From positions 1 through 64,000 of the forward strand of contig NZ_FNOK01000047.1 of assembly GCF_900106995.1 (NCBI RefSeq): a stretch of DNA of 64,000 bases. The letters are read 5' to 3'. This stretch comes from Saccharopolyspora shandongensis. GTDB taxonomy: Bacteria > Actinomycetota > Actinomycetes > Mycobacteriales > Pseudonocardiaceae. The position numbers and the translations under genes are program-made. The notes under the pieces were generated by a model, which saw nothing but the letters and a program-made list of their open reading frames with translations, did no database searches and was not told where the DNA came from. The first letter of the stretch is position 1, and every line of letters begins with the position of its first letter. Shown here piece by piece: positions 50,224 to 59,054 of the stretch.

Positions 50224-50290
50224 GCTGGTGTCAGGCACCGGGCGCTTTTGGGATGCGCTTGGTGGAGCCATTCTGGAACGCCTTCTCAGG
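50224..50290. repeat. Dispersed intergenic repeat, copy 2
   Basis: GTGTCAGGCACCGGGC and GAGCCATTCTGGAACGCC correspond to the tail of the repeat at 19663-19743. It lies directly outside attR, showing that the element inserted into the palindromic head of this repeat unit. Confidence 0.6.
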
Positions 50291-51176
50291 CCGTCCGGCG
50301 GGCCAGCTCGGGCGCCTGCTGCTTCGCGAGCGCGAGGAAAGCTTGCAGCGCCGGGCTGTGCGCTTCCTGGCTCCGCGCCGCGAGTCCGAGGCGCCGGTGG
50401 CCGGTCGGTCGCACCGGGCGGGTCACGAGCGTTCCGGGCAGTGGCGGGACCGCCAGCTCGGGCATGAGCGTCACGCCGAGCCCGCCATCGACCATGGCCA
50501 GGGCCGTGGAACCTTCCTGCACGGCACCGGATTCCCACGGTTCCAGCCCGTGTTCGCGGAACGTGCTCTGGACCAGCGTCGCGCAGCCCCCGGACGACAC
50601 GATCAACGGTTCCGGCACGAGCTCGGCCAGCGGGACGACGCGGTGCCGCGCGAGGCGGTGGGACTCGGGGACGACCAGGACGAGCTCGTCCTCGGCCAGG
50701 GCGATGACGTCGTGGCCGTCCGCAGGCAGCACGACGAACGCGACGTCGACTTCGCCGTCGGCGAGCAGGTCCCTGGTCTGCAGGTCGTTGCCTTCCCGCA
50801 GCGTGACCTCGACGTCGGGGTGCTGCCGTCGATAGGCAGCGAGGAGCCCGGGCAGCAGGCGCGTCGACGCGCTGGTGAAGCTCCCGACGCGCAGGCGTCC
50901 CGCTCGCAGCCCGCGCATCGCGAGGACTTCGTCCTCGGCCGCCCGCAGGCGCGCGAGGACCGCCCGTGCGTGCTCCGCGACCCGCGCTCCCGCGTCGGTT
51001 GCGCTCGCCCCGCCTCGTCCGCGGCGCACGAGCCCCACGCCGAGCTCGCGCTCCAGCCCGTTCACCGCGTGGCTCACCGCGCCCTGCGTGACGTGCAGGG
51101 TGGCGGCGGCCTTCGTGAACGAACCGGTGTCGAGCACCGCGACCAGGCATCTCAGCTGTTGCAGCTCCACCATCAA
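50286..51176 (-). CDS. LysR family transcriptional regulator
   Basis: A 296-residue LysR protein. The winged HTH is LQQLRCLVAVLDTGSFTKAA with VTQGAVSHAVNGLERELG; the two-lobed effector domain follows. The start is ATG 51176 or the adjacent ATG. It is divergent from the aminotransferase-decarboxylase operon across 88 bp and is its likely regulator. Its 3' end reaches into the dispersed repeat beside the element. Confidence 0.85.
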   Translation of the reverse strand: MMVELQQLRCLVAVLDTGSFTKAAATLHVTQGAVSHAVNGLERELGVGLVRRGRGGASATDAGARVAEHARAVLARLRAAEDEVLAMRGLRAGRLRVGSFTSASTRLLPGLLAAYRRQHPDVEVTLREGNDLQTRDLLADGEVDVAFVVLPADGHDVIALAEDELVLVVPESHRLARHRVVPLAELVPEPLIVSSGGCATLVQSTFREHGLEPWESGAVQEGSTALAMVDGGLGVTLMPELAVPPLPGTLVTRPVRPTGHRRLGLAARSQEAHSPALQAFLALAKQQAPELARRTA

Positions 51177-51264
51177 CCGCCTTCATGGAAGGCATGAAAA
51201 CCATTTTGTTGACTCATGCTCCCAGCTTCCCGATTCTCGGTACAACCCTGATTGAGGAGGCACC

Positions 51265-52365
51265 GTGGATCTGGCGAAGTTCCGAGAGCAGTTCGCCGTC
51301 CTGAACCGCATCGCGTGGCTGTCCACCCCGAGCAGCGCGCCCGCCGCCGAGCCGGTGTTGCGCGCGCTCCACACCGAACTCGCGAACTGGGATCTCGGCG
51401 ACTTCTCCTGGCCGCAGCGCGATCAGGCGGCTCAGCACAGCCGTCGCCAGGTCGCCGGACTGCTCGGCGTCGATCCCGAGCACGTCGCGCTCGTCCAGTC
51501 GGTGGCGGAGGCGGTCGCGACGGTGGCCGCGGCGCTGCCCGCCGGCAGCAGGGTCGTCGTCGGCGCCGAGGAGTTCCGCAGCAACATCTTTCCCCTGCTC
51601 ACCGCAGAACAACGCGGCGTGCACGTGGAGCAGGTGCCGATGCCGGGCGGCTGCCTTCGCAGCGAATCGCTGGTGGCAGCGATAGCCGAGGACACGACTC
51701 TCGTGGTGCTGAGCGACGTGCAGTCCGCAACCGGTTGGCGCACCGATCTGACGGCCGTCGCGGCGCGGTGCCGGGAAGTGGGTGCGCAGCTGTTCGTCGA
51801 CGCGACGCAAAGCGCCGGCGTGCTGTCGCTGCCCGAGGACGTGGATCCCGACTTCATCGCGATCCACGGCTACAAGTGGTTGTTGTGCCCGCGTGGCGCC
51901 GCATGGTTCTACGTGCGCCCCGACCGGCTTGCCGCGCTCACTCCGCTGGCGCCCAACGTCAAGACTTCGCCCGAACCACAGGATTACTACGGCGGTCCGC
52001 TTTCCTACGCGCCCGGCGCACGGAGGCTCGACATGTCGCCGTGCTGGCCTTCCTGGGCCGGTGCTGCCGCCGCGCTCGACCTGCTGCTGGCGCTCGATGC
52101 CGCCGAGCTCGAACGGCATTGCCTGGAACTGGCCGGGCTGCTCAGGGAAGGCGCCCAGGAACGGGGTTTCCGCTGCTCCTCCACCGAATGGCCAAGCCAT
52201 GTCGTCACCGTCGCCGTCCCGGATGCCGACGCCGCGGTGCACCGGCTGGCGGCCCGCGATGTGCGTGCGACGGCGCGGGCCGGTGCCCTAAGGTTCGGCC
52301 TGCACGGTTTCAACACGGCCGACGACGTCTCGCGCACCCTGTCCGCCCTCGAATCCACCGCCTGA
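51265..52365 (+). CDS. Class V PLP-dependent aminotransferase-like protein
   Basis: A 366-residue class V PLP enzyme. SQVQSVAEAVATVAA-type phosphate-binding region (here LVQSVAEAVATVAAALPAG), VFVDATQSAGVLSL-like aspartate region (LFVDATQSAGVLSLPED) and the PLP lysine in AIHGYKWLLCPRGAAWFYV are clear. It starts at GTG 51265 with GAGGAGG ahead. It is followed at 19 bp by a TPP decarboxylase pair, so it probably supplies their 2-oxo acid substrate by transamination. Confidence 0.85.
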   Translation: MDLAKFREQFAVLNRIAWLSTPSSAPAAEPVLRALHTELANWDLGDFSWPQRDQAAQHSRRQVAGLLGVDPEHVALVQSVAEAVATVAAALPAGSRVVVGAEEFRSNIFPLLTAEQRGVHVEQVPMPGGCLRSESLVAAIAEDTTLVVLSDVQSATGWRTDLTAVAARCREVGAQLFVDATQSAGVLSLPEDVDPDFIAIHGYKWLLCPRGAAWFYVRPDRLAALTPLAPNVKTSPEPQDYYGGPLSYAPGARRLDMSPCWPSWAGAAAALDLLLALDAAELERHCLELAGLLREGAQERGFRCSSTEWPSHVVTVAVPDADAAVHRLAARDVRATARAGALRFGLHGFNTADDVSRTLSALESTA

Positions 52366-52384
52366 CGCCCAACGGAGCTGATCC

Positions 52385-52927
52385 ATGGCCGGATCCAATG
52401 CGTACACCGACGCCGCGGTCGCCGGCGTCCTCGACTGGGAACCCGAACTCCTCGTCCACGTCCCGTCCTCGCACGCGGCCCCGCTGATCCGCGCCTTCGA
52501 GCAGGCCGGCACACCGTCGGTGCTGGCCAACCGCGAAGAGGAGGCCGTCGGCATCGCCGGCGGCGCAGCGCTGGCGGGCAGGCGAGCGCTCATCGTCATG
52601 CAGGACAACGGTTTCGGCAACGCCCTGACCGCGTTGACGACGTTCGCCAAGGCCTACCACGTCGGCCTGCCGGTCCTGGCGAACACCCGAGGCGGGCTCG
52701 GCGAGTACAACGCGATGATCCACGAGTTCTCCGCCGCAGTCCCGGCGCTGCTGACCGCGGCGGGCATCCACCACACGCCGCTGGGCCCGCACGTCTCGCC
52801 GGAAGCTTGGCGGGTCACCACGCGAGACCTGTGCCGCACCGCAGCGATGACCCGCCGCCCCATGGTCGCGCTGCTGGACCTGCTGCACCCCGCCATCGAA
52901 CTGCGCCCCGAGGAGGCCGCCCGATGA
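52385..52927 (+). CDS. TPP-dependent decarboxylase alpha subunit (sulfopyruvate/phosphonopyruvate type)
   Basis: A 180-residue TPP Pyr-domain protein. The catalytic Glu region is LANREEEAVGIAGGAALAGR, followed by LIVMQDNGFGNALTALTTFA, which are hallmarks of the ComD/Ppd family acting on 3-sulfo- or 3-phosphonopyruvate. It needs the PP-domain subunit encoded next. It overlaps the beta gene by 4 bp (ATGA). Substrate choice cannot be read by eye. Confidence 0.8.
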   Translation: MAGSNAYTDAAVAGVLDWEPELLVHVPSSHAAPLIRAFEQAGTPSVLANREEEAVGIAGGAALAGRRALIVMQDNGFGNALTALTTFAKAYHVGLPVLANTRGGLGEYNAMIHEFSAAVPALLTAAGIHHTPLGPHVSPEAWRVTTRDLCRTAAMTRRPMVALLDLLHPAIELRPEEAAR

Positions 52928-53484
52928 TGGACCGGCTCACCGCCCTCGCGGTCGTCGACGACGTCGTCGGCACCGACCCATTGGTCGTCACCTGCGGTGC
53001 CACGGCGCGGGAACTCGCCCACCACCACGGCCGCGACAGCCACCTGTACCTGCTCGATTCGATGGGCCTGTCCGCGGCGGTCGGCCTCGGCATCGCCCTG
53101 GCGGGCGATCACCGGGTGTGGGCGATCGAAGGCGACGGATCGCTGCTCATGGGCCTGAACGCGCTCCCGACGCTCGGCGCCAACGCGCCCGCCACGTACA
53201 CGCTGATCGTGCTCGACAACCACCAGCACGCATCGGCCGACAAGATGCCGACGCAAGCCGAACACGTCCGGCTCGCGGATCTCACGGCCGCGGCGGGGCT
53301 GAAGACCGCAGTGGCAACGGCCCCCGACGAGCTCCGCGAAGCGCTGCTGAACGCCCGGTCTGCCGACGGCCCGAACGCGGTGGTGGCACGAATAGCGGGC
53401 GGAAACGCCGCGAACACCCCCTGGCTCCTGGACGACCCGGCAGCAATCGCCACCCGCTTCCGCCAGAGTCTCCGGATCGAGTAG
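52924..53484 (+). CDS. TPP-dependent decarboxylase beta subunit
   Basis: A 186-residue TPP PP-domain protein. The TPP-binding motif GDGSLLMGLNALPTLGANAP (GDG...N region) and LDSMGLSAAVGLGIALAGDH are intact; IVLDNHQHASADKMPTQ follows. It is the ComE-like partner of the alpha subunit. With the upstream aminotransferase it could convert cysteate to sulfoacetaldehyde, or phosphonoalanine to phosphonoacetaldehyde. No downstream acetyltransferase or transporter is in view. Confidence 0.8.
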   Translation: MMDRLTALAVVDDVVGTDPLVVTCGATARELAHHHGRDSHLYLLDSMGLSAAVGLGIALAGDHRVWAIEGDGSLLMGLNALPTLGANAPATYTLIVLDNHQHASADKMPTQAEHVRLADLTAAAGLKTAVATAPDELREALLNARSADGPNAVVARIAGGNAANTPWLLDDPAAIATRFRQSLRIE

Positions 53485-53565
53485 CGCGAAATCGATCGTC
53501 CGGCCGCCCACAATCATCCAATGTAGACACTCTTGGCCGCAGAGTCATCGCTACCGAGTGGGACC

Positions 53566-53690
53566 TCAGGCCCCGCGCCTGGCCCGCAGGAACAGGAACA
53601 CCGGCTGGGTGTCGAGCACCTCGAACAGCTCCGGGGCGCCGTCTTCCCACGTCGCGCGGCAGGCGAATCGGCAGGCGTCGACGCCGAAGC
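53566..53690 (-). pseudogene. C-terminal remnant of an unknown protein
   Basis: Right after the SDR stop, the minus strand continues with a protein-like C-terminus (LSFGVDACRFACRATWEDGA then PELFEVLDTQPVFLFLRARR) in another frame, ending at 53566. It looks like the last 40 residues of a lost gene. Family unknown. Confidence 0.4.
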
Positions 53691-54458
53691 TCAGGCGGAG
53701 GTTTTGTAGACGCTCCAGCCTCCGTCTACGACGAGGCTTGCTCCCGTTATGAAGGACGCTTCTTCGCTGAGGAGGAAGGCTATTGGCGCCGCGATCTCTT
53801 CGGGGTTTCCGATCCTTCCCGCCGCGGTCTGCTCCGCCGTTCGCTTGCGGTCCTCTTCCGGGACTTCGTCCCAGGCTCTGGTCAGGATCGGCCCCGGGAG
53901 GACGCTGTTCACCCTGATGCGCGGGCCGTACTCGACCGCCAGTTGCCGGGTCAGGCCCGTCAGTCCCGCTTTGGCCGCCGCGTAGGCGGGGCGGCCCGGC
54001 AGGCCGACCAGGGCGTGCACCGACGAGGTCAGCACCGCCGCTCCCGCCATCTCGGCCAGGTCTTCCAGGCACGCCTTGAACCCGAGGAACGCTCCCGTGA
54101 GGCTGACCGCCAGCTGGTGGTCCCACGATTCGCGGGTGGTCTCGTCGGCGGGCGCCACCCGGACCGCGTAGGCGTTGCCGACCAGCGCCGAGACCGGCCC
54201 GAACGCTTCCCGCGCGGAGTTCACCGCCGCGGTCCAGTCGGCCTGGTCGGCGACGTCGCAACGCTGGAACAGCGCCCGCCCGCCGGTCGAGTTGATGTCG
54301 GCGGCGACCGCGCCGCCGCCTTCGGCGTCCACGTCGGCCACCAGCACACCGGCGCCCTCGGCCGCGAGCCGGCGCGCGGTGGCCGCTCCGATGCCCGATG
54401 CCGCGCCGGTCACGATGGCCGTCTGGCCCGACAACCGGCCCGATGCCACAGCAGCCAT
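53691..54458 (-). CDS. SDR family oxidoreductase
   Basis: A 255-residue classical short-chain dehydrogenase. The cofactor motif TGAASGIGAATARRLAAEGA is followed by VADVDAEGGG, which favours NAD. The active site has Ser in TSSVHALVG and the YAAAK pair; ASFITGASLVVDGGW ends the protein. The usual NNAG motif reads VGNAYAVR, a deviation. It starts at ATG 54458 with GGAGGAAC ahead. Substrate unknown. Confidence 0.85.
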   Translation of the reverse strand: MAAVASGRLSGQTAIVTGAASGIGAATARRLAAEGAGVLVADVDAEGGGAVAADINSTGGRALFQRCDVADQADWTAAVNSAREAFGPVSALVGNAYAVRVAPADETTRESWDHQLAVSLTGAFLGFKACLEDLAEMAGAAVLTSSVHALVGLPGRPAYAAAKAGLTGLTRQLAVEYGPRIRVNSVLPGPILTRAWDEVPEEDRKRTAEQTAAGRIGNPEEIAAPIAFLLSEEASFITGASLVVDGGWSVYKTSA

Positions 54459-54799
54459 GTTCCTCCGTCCCTCGGGATTCCGGTCCATGCTGCCGCCGAC
54501 GCGACCGATCCACCAGGCCTGCGGCCGGAAACCACGGCACACCGCAACGTTGGCGTCAGGTCGCGCATCGAGGAGCACTCCACGGCGTCCCAGCGCATAG
54601 GCCGCGGATCTGGTTGTCGTTCAACCACTTCAGCGCCGGAGCGTCCACCTTCCGCTTCCGGCGAGGCGACGCCGGAAGACCTCGGCGCTGCGGCGCCCAC
54701 CGCGGCGGCCGCCGCGACACCGCAGCCCCTGCCTAGCGGCCCGCTCACCAGGTTCGGGGCGATCATCCGATGTGGATGATCGCCCCGTGATGGGAATGC

Positions 54800-55213
54800 T
54801 CAGGCCGCGCGGAAGGTGAACCGGTAGGTGCCGATCCAGAGCTCGTCGCCGTCGGACAGCTCCGCCCGGTCGACCGGGTTGCGGTTGAGGTAGGTGCCGT
54901 TCAGCGAACCCGAATCGGTGATCGCGTACCGGTCGCCGACGCGGTGGATCAGGGCGTGCCGGAGCGAGACCGTGGGCGCGTCGAGCGTGATGTCGCAATC
55001 CCGGCCGCGCCCCACGGTCACCGCGTCGGCGACCGGGATGACGGTGCCTGCGTGGGGACCGCGGCAGACCACCAGTGCCGCGCCGCCTCCCGCGAGATCG
55101 GCTGCGGCGCGTGGTGCGGGCGTGGCGGCCCCGGCCTGCGCCGGGATCGCGGGCGGCTCGTCGCCGAAGGTTCCGACGGACATGGCGGCCGCACCGCATC
55201 GACTCTGGTTCAT
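54800..55213 (-). CDS. FHA domain protein
   Basis: A 137-residue protein with a Pro/Ala-rich N-terminus and a C-terminal forkhead-associated domain: AVTVGRGRDCDITLDAPTVS, LRHALIHRVGDRYAITDSGS and LNGTYLNRNPVD. The phosphothreonine-binding Arg and Ser (GR...S.RHA) and the SLNGTYLN loop are conserved. It should bind a Thr-phosphorylated partner; no kinase is nearby. It starts at ATG 55213. Confidence 0.85.
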   Translation of the reverse strand: MNQSRCGAAAMSVGTFGDEPPAIPAQAGAATPAPRAAADLAGGGAALVVCRGPHAGTVIPVADAVTVGRGRDCDITLDAPTVSLRHALIHRVGDRYAITDSGSLNGTYLNRNPVDRAELSDGDELWIGTYRFTFRAA

Positions 55214-55581
55214 GACGTCCTCCTGACGGATTCGAGTCGCCGTCGCGCACGCGGCGGCTGCCGGTGCAGGTCGTCGGGGGAACCCGCCAGGCCCGGCACC
55301 GCTGCGGCCGGGCCCTTGCATTCCAAGTTACCGACGGAACCCGGGCACTCCTTGAGAATTGGCTGAGAGGACACCAGGAATTCACCCGTGCCGAGCAACG
55401 GGGAATCCGGCCATTGGACTGGTCCACAGTGGATCACGGATGCGAAATCAGTTCAGCGTTCTGGGTCGTTGCGCCGAGCCCGAAGTCCCAGCGCAGTGGC
55501 CTTGCACACGTTTTCCCGAGGGCGATCCGACCGGGAGCTGTTGTTCGGTCCCCGCCATGGCTACTCTCTACTGCGGCAACC

Positions 55582-57684
55582 GTGCAAGTCCGGGTGCATT
55601 CGGGGGCGATAATTCTGCAAACGAAGAACGATCTGACCCATTCGGAACACCTCGGGTTCCCGCAAGCGCAAGAGGTCGGGCTCGACCTGCTGGCCACCGC
55701 CATCAACGAGTACGCGATCTACATGCTCGACGCGAACGGGACCGTGACCAGCTGGAACCCGGGTGCCGAACACATGAAGGGCTACCGCAGCGACGAGATC
55801 GTCGGGCGGTATTTCTCCGTGTTCTACCCGCCCGAGGCCGTGGCCGAGCGCCGGCCGGAACGGGAACTCGAACACGCCGCGCGCACCGGCTACCACCAGG
55901 CCGAGGGGTGGCTCGTCCGCAAGGACGGCACCCGGTTCTGGGCCCACGTCGTCACCGCCGCACTGCGGTCCTCCGACGGCAGCCTGCGCGGCTTCGCCAA
56001 GGTCACCAGGGACGACACCGAATCCCACACGCGACTGGAGCGCTCCAGCGAGCGATTCACCAACCTGATGGGCCTGACCCCGGTGGGCATCGCCCTGTTC
56101 GACGACTCGTACCGGCTGGCCCGGGCCAACGACGCGCTGTGCGACCTGCTCGGCTCGGAGATCTCCGAGCTGCACGGCACGCGGGCCGACGACCTGCGGC
56201 ATCCCCAGGACCGGTCGGGCCCGCTCGTCATGATCTCGGATGCGCCGACCCACCGGATACTCAAGCGGGCCGACGGTCGACCGGTGCACTGCGACCTCCG
56301 CTGCGCCGCCGCGGTGGAGGACGACGGGCGGCTGTTCTGGCTGGTGGCGTTCCAGGACATCACCGAACGGCACCAGCGGGCCGAGGAGCTCCGCTACCAG
56401 GCCACCCACGACTCGCTGACCGGCCTGTTCAACCGCCGCGCGGTCAAGGAACTCCTCGACGAACTGGTGCGCGGCCCCGGCGCCGAGCGGGTCGGCGTGC
56501 TGTTCTGCGACATCGACAACTTCAAGCGGGTAAACGACTCCCTGGGCCATGACGCCGGGGACGAGCTGGTCGCGAACCTGGCCCGCAGGCTGCGCAGCGG
56601 CATGCCGCCGGGATGCGTCCCGGCCCGGCTCTCCGGCGACGAGTTCGTGGTGGTCTGCCGCGACGTCGACGCCGTGGGCGGCCTGGAGGCGCTGGGCAAG
56701 ACGGTGTCCGGCCTGCTCCGCACCGTGGTGCGGCTGCAGGGCCAGCCGGTGCAGGTGTCGGCGGCGGTCGGCTGCGCAATGCCCGACGGCACCGTGACCT
56801 GCGGCGACGACCTGCTCCGCTTCGCCGACGCCGCCATGTACCGGGCGAAGCGGCGCGGCCCGGGGCGGGTGGCGCTGGCCGACCCGGGGCTGGCCCAGGC
56901 CATCAACCGGCAGCTGCGGCTGGAGGCGGAGCTGCGCGAGGCCATCGACAACGACGACCTCGTGCTCCACTACCAGCCCGTCGTCGACGCCGCGGGCCAC
57001 GTTGTCTCGGCCGAGGCGCTGGTCCGGTGGCAGCACTCCGAGCACGGCCTGCTCTACCCGGACGTCTTCCTGCCGGTCGCCGAGCAGGGCGACCTGCTGC
57101 GCGACCTGGACCGGTGGGTGCTGCGTACCGCACTGCACCGGGCCGCCCGGTGGCCGACCGTCCGCGGGCGCCCGGTCGGCATCGCGGTGAACCTCGCCGG
57201 GTTGCTGCCCGACGACCCGGAGTTCACCGCCGAGGTGACCGGGGCCATCGCCGAATCCGGCATCGAGCCCGACCGCGTCGTCCTCGAACTGGTCGAGACG
57301 GTGCTGGTCGACCTGCCGAGCGGGCCGCGCCGCGCGATGCTCGAACTCGTCGACCGCGGCGTCCGGTTCGCCGTCGACGACTTCGGCACCGGCTACTCCT
57401 CGCTGGCCCGGATCAAGGACCTGCCGGCGCAGATCATCAAGGCGGACCGCAGCTTCGTCTCCGACCTCGGCGTCGGCTCCCGCGATCTGGCGGTCGCCCG
57501 CGCGGTCGCGGAGTTCGCCCGCGCGCTGGACTGCCAGACCGTGGCCGAGGGCGTCGAGACGGCGGAGCAGTTCAACCTGCTCGCCAGCGTCGGGATCGAC
57601 GTGTACCAGGGCTTCCTGTTCGCCCGCCCCATCGAGGAGGACCGGTTCACCGCCCTCCTGGAGCAGGGCCTGCCGCTGCCGTGA
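55582..57684 (+). CDS. PAS-GGDEF-EAL cyclic-di-GMP protein (copy B)
   Basis: A roughly 700-residue cytoplasmic protein. Two PAS domains (INEYAIYMLDANGTVTSWNP then GAEHMKGYRSDEIVGRYFSV; LTPVGIALFDDSYRLARAND) precede a GGDEF domain whose signature reads RLSGDEFVVV, a change from GGDEF that probably weakens or abolishes cyclase activity. The EAL domain is intact (VSAEALVRWQ, VDDFGTGYSSL, IIKADRSF, AEGVETAEQF). A phosphodiesterase role is likely. The start is uncertain: GTG 55582 or 55594, both without a strong ribosome site, and the frame is open to 55264. Confidence 0.85.
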   Translation: MQVRVHSGAIILQTKNDLTHSEHLGFPQAQEVGLDLLATAINEYAIYMLDANGTVTSWNPGAEHMKGYRSDEIVGRYFSVFYPPEAVAERRPERELEHAARTGYHQAEGWLVRKDGTRFWAHVVTAALRSSDGSLRGFAKVTRDDTESHTRLERSSERFTNLMGLTPVGIALFDDSYRLARANDALCDLLGSEISELHGTRADDLRHPQDRSGPLVMISDAPTHRILKRADGRPVHCDLRCAAAVEDDGRLFWLVAFQDITERHQRAEELRYQATHDSLTGLFNRRAVKELLDELVRGPGAERVGVLFCDIDNFKRVNDSLGHDAGDELVANLARRLRSGMPPGCVPARLSGDEFVVVCRDVDAVGGLEALGKTVSGLLRTVVRLQGQPVQVSAAVGCAMPDGTVTCGDDLLRFADAAMYRAKRRGPGRVALADPGLAQAINRQLRLEAELREAIDNDDLVLHYQPVVDAAGHVVSAEALVRWQHSEHGLLYPDVFLPVAEQGDLLRDLDRWVLRTALHRAARWPTVRGRPVGIAVNLAGLLPDDPEFTAEVTGAIAESGIEPDRVVLELVETVLVDLPSGPRRAMLELVDRGVRFAVDDFGTGYSSLARIKDLPAQIIKADRSFVSDLGVGSRDLAVARAVAEFARALDCQTVAEGVETAEQFNLLASVGIDVYQGFLFARPIEEDRFTALLEQGLPLP

Positions 57685-57705
57685 TCCGGTGCCGCGCCCC
57701 GGAAT

Positions 57706-58242
57706 TCACGGGGTGCGACCGGTGATGGCGACGATGCGGTCGAGCAGCGGGGCGTCGGCCGGGGTCTCGACGGGGCTGCCCCACAGGCTCTTGATGGGAG
57801 CCTTCGGGACGAACTCCGCCACGTGGTCGAGGCAGGCCCGCAGCGTCTCCTCGGGCAGGTCGAAGGGCTGACCGGTCGCCTTCGCGAGGTCCCAGCCGTG
57901 CACGACCATCTCGGTGAGCGCGATCTTGCCCCACACCTCGTTCGGCAGCTCCACGCCCGCGCCGCCGGAGCTGCCCCGCCAGGCGGCCGGGTCCTCCCAC
58001 GCTTCGCCGAGCGCCCGGACGTGCTCGGCGACCACGTGCCGCCAGTCGTCGCCGAGGTTGGCGGCTCGCTCGCCGACATCGCTGCCGGCGAGCGTGGCGG
58101 AGCCGTGAGCGGCCTCGTCGACGTGGTCGATCAGGTCGCCGACGGTGTACTCGGCGCAGGGCGTGGGGGCGGCGAGCTGGTCGTCCGCGATGGTCGCCAG
58201 CAGGTCGTTCATCCGGCCGCAGGCCGGTTTCAGGTCGATCAC
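57706..58242 (-). CDS. TIGR03086 family metal-binding protein
   Basis: A 178-residue DinB-fold protein. It opens LKPACGRMNDLLATIADDQL, has TPCAEYTVGDLIDHVDEAAH (metal-binding His and Cys region) and EMVVHGWDLAKATGQPFDLP, all hallmarks of TIGR03086, related to mycothiol-dependent maleylpyruvate isomerases. It starts at GTG 58242 with GGAGGA ahead. Function unknown. Confidence 0.85.
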   Translation of the reverse strand: MIDLKPACGRMNDLLATIADDQLAAPTPCAEYTVGDLIDHVDEAAHGSATLAGSDVGERAANLGDDWRHVVAEHVRALGEAWEDPAAWRGSSGGAGVELPNEVWGKIALTEMVVHGWDLAKATGQPFDLPEETLRACLDHVAEFVPKAPIKSLWGSPVETPADAPLLDRIVAITGRTP

Positions 58243-58327
58243 TGATCCTCCTCGGGTTCCCGTACCCCGATGTAGACGGCTCGCGGGCCCAGGAATCGTC
58301 GCCGCGCGCCGAAATACCCACTCCCGC

Positions 58328-58345
58328 ACTACACACGCGTGTAGT
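58328..58345. promoter_or_regulatory. Putative TetR operator
   Basis: ACTACACACGCGTGTAGT is an 18-bp near-palindrome located 50 bp before the tetR-ABC operon and between it and the divergent TIGR03086 gene. It probably binds the TetR protein. Confidence 0.6.
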
Positions 58346-58394
58346 AACCTTCCCCTGTGAATAGTCAGATGCACGTGTGGATAGGTGACGGGAC

Positions 58395-59054
58395 ATGAGC
58401 TTGCCGGGACTGGATCCGGAGGACCTGACCGCTCGGGCGCGGATCCGGGACGCGGCGCTGCGGCATTTCGGCGAGCACGGCTTCGACCGGGCGACGATCC
58501 GCGGGATCGCCGAGACGGCGGGCGTGTCGTCAGGGCTGGTGCGCCACCACTTCGGCGCCAAGGAAGCGCTGCGCGACGCCTGCGACGCCTACCTCGCCAA
58601 GGTCCTGAACGGGATCAACGACGACGTCCGGGCCGACAGCGCGCCGGGCAGCGTGAACTACGTGGGCGTCGCGGGCGCCGCCTTCGGCCCGTACCAGCGG
58701 TACGTCGCGCGCGCCCTGGTCGAGGGGCGGGCCGCGCCGCTGTTCGACAAGCTGGCCGAGCTGGGCGCGCAGTGGCTGGCGGAAGCCGACCGGAAGCGGT
58801 CCGATCCGCCGGAGGTGTCCCCGGCGCAGCGCGCGACCGTCAGCGCGGCGATGGCGCTGTCCATCGCCGTCATGCACGAGCACGTGTCCCGCGGCCTCGG
58901 CGTCGACGTGTTCAGCCCGCAGGGCGAGGACGTGCTGGCCCGCGTCCTGCTCGACCTCTACTCCCATCCGCTCCTCAGCCCGGAGGAAGCCGCCGCCATC
59001 CGGTCGCGGCTGCCCGGCGGAAACCCCGTTCCTGGAGAAGGCATCGATGACTGA
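58395..59054 (+). CDS. TetR family transcriptional regulator
   Basis: A 219-residue TetR protein. The HTH is ARIRDAALRHFGEHGFDRAT with IRGIAETAGVSSGLVRHHFG; a helical ligand domain follows. It overlaps the ABC ATPase gene by 8 bp, so the three genes (tetR, ATPase, permease) form one operon with an operator in front. It probably senses the exported compound. Confidence 0.88.
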   Translation: MSLPGLDPEDLTARARIRDAALRHFGEHGFDRATIRGIAETAGVSSGLVRHHFGAKEALRDACDAYLAKVLNGINDDVRADSAPGSVNYVGVAGAAFGPYQRYVARALVEGRAAPLFDKLAELGAQWLAEADRKRSDPPEVSPAQRATVSAAMALSIAVMHEHVSRGLGVDVFSPQGEDVLARVLLDLYSHPLLSPEEAAAIRSRLPGGNPVPGEGIDD

